Assembly (NCBI GenBank): GCA_902537055.1
Contig: CACAZW010000002.1
Coordinates: 61,001-125,000 of the forward strand
Length of the DNA: 64,000 nt
Source of the DNA: an uncultured Pelagibacteraceae bacterium
Lineage (GTDB): Bacteria; Pseudomonadota; Alphaproteobacteria; Pelagibacterales; Pelagibacteraceae
Direction of reading: 5' to 3'
The stretch's first letter is position 1, and each line of letters begins with the position of its first letter. The notes beneath the pieces are model-generated. The model saw only the letters and a program-made list of their open reading frames with translations, did not search any database and was not told the origin of the DNA. This document shows positions 39,481-47,368 of the stretch, one piece after another. The position numbers and the translations under genes are program-made.

Positions 39481-39751
39481 TTTTTTAGTTATAGGAATTT
39501 GCATAGTTTTATTACTTGCCGTTATTTATATTTCTGCAAAACCAATAAGTATGGGTATAGAGGCTAGACGAAATACAAAAGAAAAAAATAATAGTGATGT
39601 AGAAGAGAGCTTACTAAATCAAAAAGAGGATAAAATCGAAATAAACTCAAAAAATATTTCAGATGAGATAATAAAATTAAACAAATTAATGAATGAAGGA
39701 ATAATAACTAAAGATGAGTATGAAAAAGCTAAAAATAAATTATTGAGTTAG
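39473..39751 (+). CDS. Small membrane-anchored protein with SHOCT-like C-terminus
   Basis: N-terminal TM; DEIIKLNKLMNEGIITKDEYEKAKNKLL. Confidence 0.7.
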   Translation: MTNFLVIGICIVLLLAVIYISAKPISMGIEARRNTKEKNNSDVEESLLNQKEDKIEINSKNISDEIIKLNKLMNEGIITKDEYEKAKNKLLS

Positions 39752-40242
39752 GCAGATTTTACTTTTTTCTGCATAAATTTAGGCACCTCTTCATCTTTAT
39801 CGATTACTTCTTCTTTTTTTCCTTTTGGCTGAAACACAACCATCAAATGTAAAGGGCAGTAAGAAAATTTTTCAACATTCTTTCTTCCACAAAATCTTGC
39901 ATCCTTTTCATCAGGATCCAATTCCATGTATTTACAAGTATCTTCAGTTAGTTCTTCCAAAGTTAAATTTTTTGCAGGTTCAAAATTTTTATCCAATAAT
40001 AAAGATTTAAATTTACTTCTTCGGCCTTTAAGTTTAATTTCATTCTCACTCTTATTAATGATGAATTTTGAATTACTAAATCTAACTTTAGTTTTTACTT
40101 TGGAAGATAAATTTAATCTATGAGCCTTTCCAATTACTGCATTACGCGAAACACCACCAATTATTTCAGCTATTTGACTTGCGGTATGTTCTTTTCCCCA
40201 AAGTTCCTTAAGTTTGTTAACTTTTTCCTCTGTCCAACTCAT
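39748..40242 (-). CDS. gcrA: GcrA-family cell cycle regulator (start corrected from track 40293)
   Basis: MSWTEEKVNKLKELWGKEHTASQIAEIIGGVSRNAVIGKAHRLNLSS N-terminus; C-terminal CKYMELDPDEKDARFCGRKNVEKFSYCPLH. Confidence 0.92.
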   Translation of the reverse strand: MSWTEEKVNKLKELWGKEHTASQIAEIIGGVSRNAVIGKAHRLNLSSKVKTKVRFSNSKFIINKSENEIKLKGRRSKFKSLLLDKNFEPAKNLTLEELTEDTCKYMELDPDEKDARFCGRKNVEKFSYCPLHLMVVFQPKGKKEEVIDKDEEVPKFMQKKVKSA

Positions 40243-40395
40243 TAATATACTATATTTAGTATTATATTTTTTTATAATAACATGATGTTGCACAAATATA
40301 TTTTAAAACAAGTCCTTTTTCATTTTTTTTAACAATTTTGAAATATTTTTTATAACTTGAAGTTGAAATTATAATTATGAAATAAAAAACCATGT

Positions 40396-41565
40396 ATGAA
40401 TATGAGCGCATTGGCACAAAACTATAAAAGAAAAAATTTAGCATTCATTAGAGGGAATGGTAGTTTTTTGATTGCAACTAATGGCAAAAAGTATCTTGAT
40501 TTTGTTCAAGGGATAGCAGTCAATTCATTTGGTCATGCAAATAAACATTTGATAAAAGCTATAGCTAAGCAATCTAAAAATTTATGGCATGTATCAAATG
40601 CTTTCAAAATTCCAGAAGGAGAAAGATTAGCAAGAAGATTAGTTGCAAGAACTTTTGCAGACGCTGTCATATTTCAAAATAGTGGAGCTGAAGCTACTGA
40701 GACAGCTATTAAAGTCGCAAGGAGATATTTTTATTCAATAGGCAAGGAGCATAAAAATAGAATTATTTGTATTAAGAATTCTTTTCATGGCAGAACAATT
40801 GCAGCAATACATGCCAGCGGGTCAAAAAAAATGACAGAAGGATTTGGGCCAAAAGTGCCAGGTTTTGATCACTTTGAATTTGGTGATCACAAAAAACTTA
40901 AAAAATTGATAAAAAAAAATACAGCAGCTATTATGATTGAAACAGTCATGGGTGAAGGAGGTATTAAAGTAATTCCAAATTGGTGCATAAAAGCTATTAG
41001 AAAAATATGCAATCAAAAAGAAATACTTTTAATTCTTGATGAGGTTCAGTGCGGTATTGGAAGATCTGGAAAATTTTTTGCTTTTGAACACTCTAAGGTT
41101 AAACCTGATATAGTCCCCATAGCAAAAGGAATTGGGGGTGGTTTTCCTATCGGTGCAGTCTTAATGACAAAGAAAGTTGCAAAAGCTATGGTACCAGGTA
41201 CGCATGGTTCAACATTTGGTGGAAACCCTCTTGCAATGGCAGTAGGTAACGCTGTTTTAGATCAAATAAATAAGAATTTATTAATGAATGTAAACAAAAT
41301 GTCGAAATATTTTATTAATGAACTTAATAAAATAAAAATTAAATACCCCAAGGTAATTAAAGAAGTCAGAGGAGTGGGGCTGTTAATTGGTTTACAACTT
41401 TTTAAGGACCAAACTAAGTTTATAAAAAAATTAATGGAAAATAAATTATTGACTATTAGAGCAGCTGAAAATGTCATAAGAATTTTACCCCCATTAAATG
41501 TAACGAAAAGAGAAATTGATATAGCTTTAAAAATTATTAGTAAAGTTTGTAATCAGATAAAATGA
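40396..41565 (+). CDS. argD: Acetylornithine aminotransferase
   Basis: FQNSGAEATETAIKVARR, LILDEVQCGIGRSGKFFAFEH, GSTFGGNPLA; followed by argF. Confidence 0.93.
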   Translation: MNMSALAQNYKRKNLAFIRGNGSFLIATNGKKYLDFVQGIAVNSFGHANKHLIKAIAKQSKNLWHVSNAFKIPEGERLARRLVARTFADAVIFQNSGAEATETAIKVARRYFYSIGKEHKNRIICIKNSFHGRTIAAIHASGSKKMTEGFGPKVPGFDHFEFGDHKKLKKLIKKNTAAIMIETVMGEGGIKVIPNWCIKAIRKICNQKEILLILDEVQCGIGRSGKFFAFEHSKVKPDIVPIAKGIGGGFPIGAVLMTKKVAKAMVPGTHGSTFGGNPLAMAVGNAVLDQINKNLLMNVNKMSKYFINELNKIKIKYPKVIKEVRGVGLLIGLQLFKDQTKFIKKLMENKLLTIRAAENVIRILPPLNVTKREIDIALKIISKVCNQIK

Positions 41566-42491
41566 AACACTTTATAAATTTAAAAGATATTCCAAGTAAA
41601 GATCTTAGAAAAATAATTGTTGATGCAAAACAAAGAAAAAAACAAAGAAAAAAATTAAATACTTTGGAACCAGACAAAGGATCGCCTCTTAAAGGTAAAA
41701 TGCTAGTACAAATGTTTGAAAAAGCTAGTTCAAGAACAAGAATAAGCTTTTATTTAGCTATTAAACAGCTTGGAGGTGGAACACTGACACTTAGATCTAA
41801 TGAACTTCATCTTGGACAAGGTGGTGAGACGATTGCTGATACTGCTAAAATTCTATCAACATATGGTGATGGTTTTATGTTGAGAACCGATGATGATAAA
41901 AAAATTGATGATTTTCAAAAGCATTTAACTATACCTATAATAAATGGTTTAAGCCCCTCATCTCATCCAACTCAAGTGTTATCAGATATTTTTACTGTTG
42001 AGGAAATAAAAAAAAAACCAATATCAAAATTAAAAATCTGTTGGATTGGAGACTCCAATAATGTTTTGGACAGTTTAATCGCAGCATCTGTTAAGTTTTC
42101 TTTTAAATTAAGTATTGGATGTCCAAAAAAATTTGCACCAGGCAAGAATGTTAAAGATTGGGTAAGCAAAAATAAGAAAAAAATATTTATTTATCATGAT
42201 CTAAAAAAAGCAGCTTTGGATGCAGATGTAATTTTTTCTGATAAAGTAATATCTTTAAATGACAAAGTGAACAAAAAAAGAAAAAAACAACAGTTTCAAA
42301 AATTTAAAATTAGAAAAGAGATATTTAATTATACAAAAAAAAATTGTATTTTTTTGCATTGTTTGCCAAGAGGGGATGAAGTCGAGGAGGAAGTTTTTTT
42401 AGGAAAAAATTCTCATGTATGGCAACAGGCATTGAACAGAGTTCATGTTCAAAAAAGTATTCTATTGTATTGTTTTGGAAAACTAAGGTAG
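41562..42491 (+). CDS. argF: Ornithine carbamoyltransferase
   Basis: FEKASSRTRISFYLAIKQLGG, SHPTQVLSDIFTV, FLHCLPRGDEVEEEVF. Confidence 0.94.
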   Translation: MKHFINLKDIPSKDLRKIIVDAKQRKKQRKKLNTLEPDKGSPLKGKMLVQMFEKASSRTRISFYLAIKQLGGGTLTLRSNELHLGQGGETIADTAKILSTYGDGFMLRTDDDKKIDDFQKHLTIPIINGLSPSSHPTQVLSDIFTVEEIKKKPISKLKICWIGDSNNVLDSLIAASVKFSFKLSIGCPKKFAPGKNVKDWVSKNKKKIFIYHDLKKAALDADVIFSDKVISLNDKVNKKRKKQQFQKFKIRKEIFNYTKKNCIFLHCLPRGDEVEEEVFLGKNSHVWQQALNRVHVQKSILLYCFGKLR

Positions 42492-43022
42492 AGGTAACGG
42501 ATTATCTGAATTTTGGTTAAGATATAAAATAACAGATGCCCTGTCTTTTTCTTTTCTTAATCCAGCAAATGCCATCTTAGTTCCCTTAATATAACTTTGA
42601 GGTTTTTTTAAATAACCATTCATCTCTTCAAATGTCCAATCTTTGTCATATGCTGCCATTGCCTTTGAATATTTATAATCTTGTTTTGATGCAACTTTTC
42701 TTCCTATTACACCATACAATGCTGGTCCGATTTTATTTTCTCCACCTTTATTTACTAAATGGCAAGCAGAACATTTTTTAAAAACCTTTTCTCCATGAGA
42801 AACATCTCCTAATACAAGCAATGCAGCAATATCAACTTTTTCCTCAATTTTTTCCACCGTTGAATTTGAAATTTGGCTGCTTTCTTGAATATCTACTTTG
42901 TAAGCTGATTTCTCCGGTTTATCTACATGAAAAGCTATATCTGAAATTTTCCCAATTCCAATTACAAGTAGTGCAATAAGAAGAACGGCTGCAATAATTT
43001 TGTTTATTTCGAATGAATCCAT
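42483..43022 (-). CDS. Membrane-anchored c-type cytochrome (CycM-like)
   Basis: N-terminal TM, KCSACHLVNKGGENKIGPALYGVIGRK, KGTKMAFAGLRKEKDRASVILYL. Confidence 0.9.
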   Translation of the reverse strand: MDSFEINKIIAAVLLIALLVIGIGKISDIAFHVDKPEKSAYKVDIQESSQISNSTVEKIEEKVDIAALLVLGDVSHGEKVFKKCSACHLVNKGGENKIGPALYGVIGRKVASKQDYKYSKAMAAYDKDWTFEEMNGYLKKPQSYIKGTKMAFAGLRKEKDRASVILYLNQNSDNPLPLP

Positions 43023-43119
43023 TATTTTTTTTTAATATGGTCGTATAACATGTTAAACAAAATTTATAAGAAATTTAATTTATAAATTTGCGTCCCAAAG
43101 ACGCATAAAATATGAATAT

Positions 43120-43854
43120 ATGAGTAATTCAATTATAATAATTCCATCAAGATTAGCAGCAACAAGACTCCCTCATAAACCGTTAATAAAAATTAATAAT
43201 AAAACTCTAATTATGCATGTATATGAAAAAGCTATAGAAAGCCAAATTGGCGAGGTTTATGTTGCAACATGCGACGAGGAAATTGCCTCAGAAGTAAGAA
43301 AAAATGGAGGTAAATTTATAATGACAGATATCAAACATACAAACGGGACTGATAGAGTATTTGAGGCCGCTCAGAAATTAGATTTAAAAGATATAGATTT
43401 TATTATTAATGTGCAGGGAGATGAACCAATGATTAATCCTTTAGATATCAAAAATTTAAATAAATTATCAAAACAAAAAAACTTAAATATTTCAACATTA
43501 GCTTACAACATTGAGAAAAATGAAGACTATAATAATCAAAATATTGTAAAAGTTATTACAAAAAACAGGATATCCGATAACTCAATATCAGAAGCTTTAA
43601 ATTTTCATAGAGTAATTAAAGAAAATAGCTATGACAATATATACCAGCATTTCGGGATATATTTATTTAAATATTCAGCTTTAAAAAAGTTTGTTAATTT
43701 TAAAAAAAGCAAAAATGAAATCAAAGAAAGACTGGAACAACTAAGAGCAATCGATAATAATATGAAAATCGACGTGCTATTGGCAAATTATTTTTCCTCT
43801 GGAATTGATACTAAAAAAGATCTAGAAGAATACATAAAATTATTGAATAAATAA
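43120..43854 (+). CDS. kdsB: 3-deoxy-manno-octulosonate cytidylyltransferase
   Basis: IIPSRLAATRLPHKPL, VATCDEEI, GTDRVFEAA, NVQGDEPMI, RLEQLRA. Confidence 0.95.
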   Translation: MSNSIIIIPSRLAATRLPHKPLIKINNKTLIMHVYEKAIESQIGEVYVATCDEEIASEVRKNGGKFIMTDIKHTNGTDRVFEAAQKLDLKDIDFIINVQGDEPMINPLDIKNLNKLSKQKNLNISTLAYNIEKNEDYNNQNIVKVITKNRISDNSISEALNFHRVIKENSYDNIYQHFGIYLFKYSALKKFVNFKKSKNEIKERLEQLRAIDNNMKIDVLLANYFSSGIDTKKDLEEYIKLLNK

Positions 43855-43858
43855 TAAT

Positions 43859-44689
43859 ATGAAAATTGTTTACCAAGGTATTGCTGGAAGTTATAGTGAA
43901 AGTTGTGCAAAACATATGTTTCCGAATACAGAGACTATTCCTTGCAAAACTTTCGATGAATGTTTTGAAAAAGCACATAAAGATAGCAATATTAGAGCAA
44001 TCATACCAGAGTCCAATAAAACTACAGGAAACATTGGAGTAGAATATTTAATTTTTAAACATAGGTTAAATATTTATGAAGAATTTTTTTTCCCAATTAA
44101 TCATAATTTAATTGGCATAAAAGGATCAAAATTAAAAGACATTAAAAATGTTTATTCCCATGCTCAAGCGTTAAGTCAAGCTTCAGAATTTATAAAAAAA
44201 AATAAATTTTTAGCCAATGTTAGAGCTGATACTGCAGGTTCTGCAAAATATATTTCAGAAGAAAAAGATAAAACAAAAGCTGCAATTGCATCAAAATTAA
44301 GTGCTAAAATTTATGATTTAGAAATTTTACAAGAAAATATTCAGGATGTTGATGATAACTACACAAGATTTCTGATAATGGGTAAAGATATAATTCAGCC
44401 AGAAATTGATAAAAATAATTTTATTACATCATTGTTATTTAAACTTAGAGAGAGGCCGGCAGCTTTGTATTCTGCTTTGTCCGGTTTTGCTATTAATGGA
44501 GTGAATATGACGAAGCTTCAAAGTTTCCCAGAAAAAAATTCATTTTCGTCATTCTTTTTCCTATGTGATATTGATGGACATTTGGATGATAAAAAAATAA
44601 AAAATTCACTAGAAGAGCTTGCTTTCCACTGTGAAGATATGCACGTCCTAGGTGTTTACAAAGCACATGAATTTAGGGAAAAAAAATAA
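43859..44689 (+). CDS. pheA: Prephenate dehydratase
   Basis: YQGIAGSYSESCAKHMFP, NTETIP, ACT-domain RERPAALYSALSGFAINGVNMTKLQSFP. Confidence 0.93.
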   Translation: MKIVYQGIAGSYSESCAKHMFPNTETIPCKTFDECFEKAHKDSNIRAIIPESNKTTGNIGVEYLIFKHRLNIYEEFFFPINHNLIGIKGSKLKDIKNVYSHAQALSQASEFIKKNKFLANVRADTAGSAKYISEEKDKTKAAIASKLSAKIYDLEILQENIQDVDDNYTRFLIMGKDIIQPEIDKNNFITSLLFKLRERPAALYSALSGFAINGVNMTKLQSFPEKNSFSSFFFLCDIDGHLDDKKIKNSLEELAFHCEDMHVLGVYKAHEFREKK

Positions 44690-44722
44690 TTAACTTTATT
44701 GTAGATTAGAAAAAATTATTGT

Positions 44723-44728
44723 TATAAT
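44723..44728 (+). promoter_or_regulatory. Candidate -10 box (TATAAT) for SRP RNA
   Basis: TATAAT 7 nt upstream of the predicted RNA 5' end at 44735; -35 weak. Confidence 0.45.
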
Positions 44729-44734
44729 ACATTT

Positions 44735-44822
44735 GGAGGCCTTCCAGGTGGGATTACCATGAACTCCCCCAGACTTGAAAAAGAGCAAGGGTAATGAGTT
44801 TTTTCCAGGTTGGTTGGTCTCC
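44735..44822 (+). ncRNA. ffs: Signal recognition particle (4.5S-type) RNA
   Basis: GGAGGCC...GGTCTCC terminal stem; apical CCCCCAGACTTGAAAAAGAGCAAGGG resembles SRP domain IV (CAG/AGCA internal loop, GAAA tetraloop); upstream of dnaX. Confidence 0.85.
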
Positions 44823-44826
44823 TATT

Positions 44827-46437
44827 ATGACAATAAAATCTCAAGTTCTCGCATTGAAATATCGACCCCAAATATTTAAAGATTTAATAGGGCATGAAGA
44901 AATTGCAACGACAATTTATAATTCTATTATAAATAATAGTTCAGCTAATGCTTTTTTGTTTACTGGCATTAGGGGAATTGGAAAGACCACATTTGCAAGA
45001 ATTGTAGCTAAAGCTTTAAACTGCGAGCACACACTTGAAGGGATGTGTGAAAAGAAATGCAGTCATTGCGACCCTATAGCAAATTCTAATCATATTGATG
45101 TTCTTGAAATAGACGCAGCAAGTAAGACTGGGGTTGATGATGTTAGGGAGCTAATTGAATTTTCTAGATATCCACCAACATTAGCGAAATTTAAAATTTT
45201 TATAATTGATGAAGTACACATGTTAAGTAAGCAAGCATTTAATGCTTTACTTAAGACATTGGAAGAGCCTCCAAAGTATTTAAAATTTATTTTTGCAACC
45301 ACTGAAGTAAAAAAAATTCCTATTACTGTTATATCTAGGTGTCAAAGGTATGATTTGTCTAGAGTTAAGTCTGAAGAACTATTTGATTATTTAAAAAATA
45401 TAACAATAAAAGAAAAAAAAGATGTTGAAGATAATGCTATTAAATTAATAGTCAAATTATCAGAGGGCTCTGTTAGGGATGCATTATCTTTATTAGATAG
45501 AGCAACTATTTCTAACAATAAGAATTTTCTGACATTCGAGGATGCTCAAAAGATCTTTGGATATATCAATAAAAGTTCATACATAGAATTATTAGAAATA
45601 ATTTTTTTAGGAGATGAAGAAAAAATAATAGATCATTACAGAAAATTGTACGATACAGGCATTGAGCCTGACCTATTTTTAAATGATTTTTTAGAGGTAT
45701 TATATTTTGTAAAGAATATATCTTACATTGAAGATGGAGGGAATAATTTTTCATTAAATGATAGTGATTACAAAAAAATAACTTCTTTATCAAAAGAAAT
45801 AGATCCAAATGCCTTACTATTATTTTGGGAATTTACTTTGAAAACTTTAAAAGAAATAAATATAGTTTCTAATCCAAATTTATTAGTTGAGATGTTTCTT
45901 ATCCAATTAACTTATCTAAAAAAAAAAAATGTAATACAAAATAATCAGCAAAAAGAACCAAACAAAACTCTATTAAAAAATATAGATGTAAATAATACTG
46001 TAAATAAAGATGCAATTAATCAAATTAAAAATATTACACAAGAAGAAAAAAAAATTGAAAAAAAAAATAAATTAGAGATCAACAATTTAGAAGATATAAT
46101 CAAAATGTGCTTTGAAAAAAAAGAGATGAAACTAAAATACGAATTAGAAAATAATGTAAACTTAGTATCTTTTTCAAATATGAATATTGAAATTTCTTTT
46201 AATGATAAATTAAATAAAAATTTTGTAAAAGATTTATCTGAAAAATTGTTTGATTGGACAAAAAACCGGTGGTTAATTTCTTTTTCAAAAGAAAAAGGTG
46301 AGATGAGTGAAAAAGAGAAAAAAAATATTCTTAAAAAAAAAAAAATCAGAGAGTATGAAAGTTCAAGTGAATATAAAAATTTGTTGAAAGTACTTCCTGA
46401 TATCGAATTGATTGATATTGAAAAAAAAGATGACTGA
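44827..46437 (+). CDS. dnaX: DNA polymerase III subunit gamma/tau (start corrected from track 44794)
   Basis: ATG 44827 MTIKSQVLALKYRPQIFKDLIGHEEI; FTGIRGIGKTTFARIVAKALNC, Zn Cys cluster CEKKCSHCD, DEVHMLSKQAFNALLKTLEEPP. Confidence 0.94.
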   Translation: MTIKSQVLALKYRPQIFKDLIGHEEIATTIYNSIINNSSANAFLFTGIRGIGKTTFARIVAKALNCEHTLEGMCEKKCSHCDPIANSNHIDVLEIDAASKTGVDDVRELIEFSRYPPTLAKFKIFIIDEVHMLSKQAFNALLKTLEEPPKYLKFIFATTEVKKIPITVISRCQRYDLSRVKSEELFDYLKNITIKEKKDVEDNAIKLIVKLSEGSVRDALSLLDRATISNNKNFLTFEDAQKIFGYINKSSYIELLEIIFLGDEEKIIDHYRKLYDTGIEPDLFLNDFLEVLYFVKNISYIEDGGNNFSLNDSDYKKITSLSKEIDPNALLLFWEFTLKTLKEINIVSNPNLLVEMFLIQLTYLKKKNVIQNNQQKEPNKTLLKNIDVNNTVNKDAINQIKNITQEEKKIEKKNKLEINNLEDIIKMCFEKKEMKLKYELENNVNLVSFSNMNIEISFNDKLNKNFVKDLSEKLFDWTKNRWLISFSKEKGEMSEKEKKNILKKKKIREYESSSEYKNLLKVLPDIELIDIEKKDD

Positions 46438-46747
46438 TTTTAATAAAATTTTAGAAAAAGCAAAAGAGATAGAAAAAAAAATGAAAGAAAGTCAGGAAAA
46501 TCTTAAAAAAATTGTGGTTAATGGTGTGTCTGGTGGAGATGTGGTTAAAATTACCCTCAACGGAGACGGAGAGATGACTAAAATTTTATTAAGCGATAAA
46601 GTGCTCAAAGAAGATAAAGAGATAATTCAGGATTTAATCACTGCCGCACATAATGATGCTAAAAATAAATTAAAATCAAAAACTTCCGAAGAAATATCTA
46701 AAGCGACTGGTGGATTAGGTGTGCCTGGATTTAAATGGCCTTTATAA
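46430..46747 (+). CDS. YbaB/EbfC nucleoid-associated protein (start corrected from track 46412)
   Basis: MTDFNKILEKAKEIEKKMKESQ...GGDVVKITLNGDGEMTKILL; dnaX-ybaB-recR order. Confidence 0.93.
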   Translation: MTDFNKILEKAKEIEKKMKESQENLKKIVVNGVSGGDVVKITLNGDGEMTKILLSDKVLKEDKEIIQDLITAAHNDAKNKLKSKTSEEISKATGGLGVPGFKWPL

Positions 46748-46751
46748 TTAA

Positions 46752-47360
46752 ATGCAAAATCTTCCTGAAATAGATAATTTAATAAAACTAATATCTAAAT
46801 TACCAGGTCTTGGACCAAAGTCTGCAAAAAGAATAATTTTAAAAATGATCAATAATCGCCAAGAAATATTAAGGCCTTTGGCAAATAATTTAAGTCAGGT
46901 AATAAAAAATATTGAACGTTGTAAAATATGTGGAACATTAAAACCTAAAACAATTAATTGCGAATATAATAACTGTAGTTTAGTAGAAAAAAAATATGAT
47001 AAAATTTGTGTAGTCGAGAACATTTCAGATCAATGGGCAATAGAAAGTTCATCTATTTTTCAAGGTTATTATCATATTTTAGGTGGCACGATTTCTGATA
47101 CCGATAACACCAATAATAGAGAAAATTTGCTAATTAATTCTTTAATTGAAAGAATAAAAAATGATAATATTGATGAAGTGATTTTAGCAACAAGCGCTAC
47201 CGTTGAAGGGCAAACCACTGCTTTTTACATTCAGGATAATTTAAAAAATACAAATGTAAAAATTTCAAAATTAGCTCAAGGTTTGCCTGTTGGAGGAGAA
47301 ATAGAAACTTCAGATGACGGAACGCTTATATCTGCCTTTAAAAATAGAAGAGATTTATAA
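46752..47360 (+). CDS. recR: Recombination protein RecR
   Basis: LISKLPGLGPKSAKRI, Cys4-like zinc region, YHILGGTISD, SATVEGQTTAFYI, LAQGLPVGGEIE. Confidence 0.94.
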   Translation: MQNLPEIDNLIKLISKLPGLGPKSAKRIILKMINNRQEILRPLANNLSQVIKNIERCKICGTLKPKTINCEYNNCSLVEKKYDKICVVENISDQWAIESSSIFQGYYHILGGTISDTDNTNNRENLLINSLIERIKNDNIDEVILATSATVEGQTTAFYIQDNLKNTNVKISKLAQGLPVGGEIETSDDGTLISAFKNRRDL

Positions 47361-47368
47361 ATTTAAAA

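Noticed and set aside
44794-44826. N-terminal extension of the dnaX ORF in the supplied track
   Set aside because: Encoded by the 3' arm of the SRP RNA; conserved DnaX N-terminus begins at 44827.
46333-46345. 13-A run near the dnaX 3' end as a second slippage site
   Set aside because: Too close to the C-terminus to make a gamma-like product; probably composition-driven.
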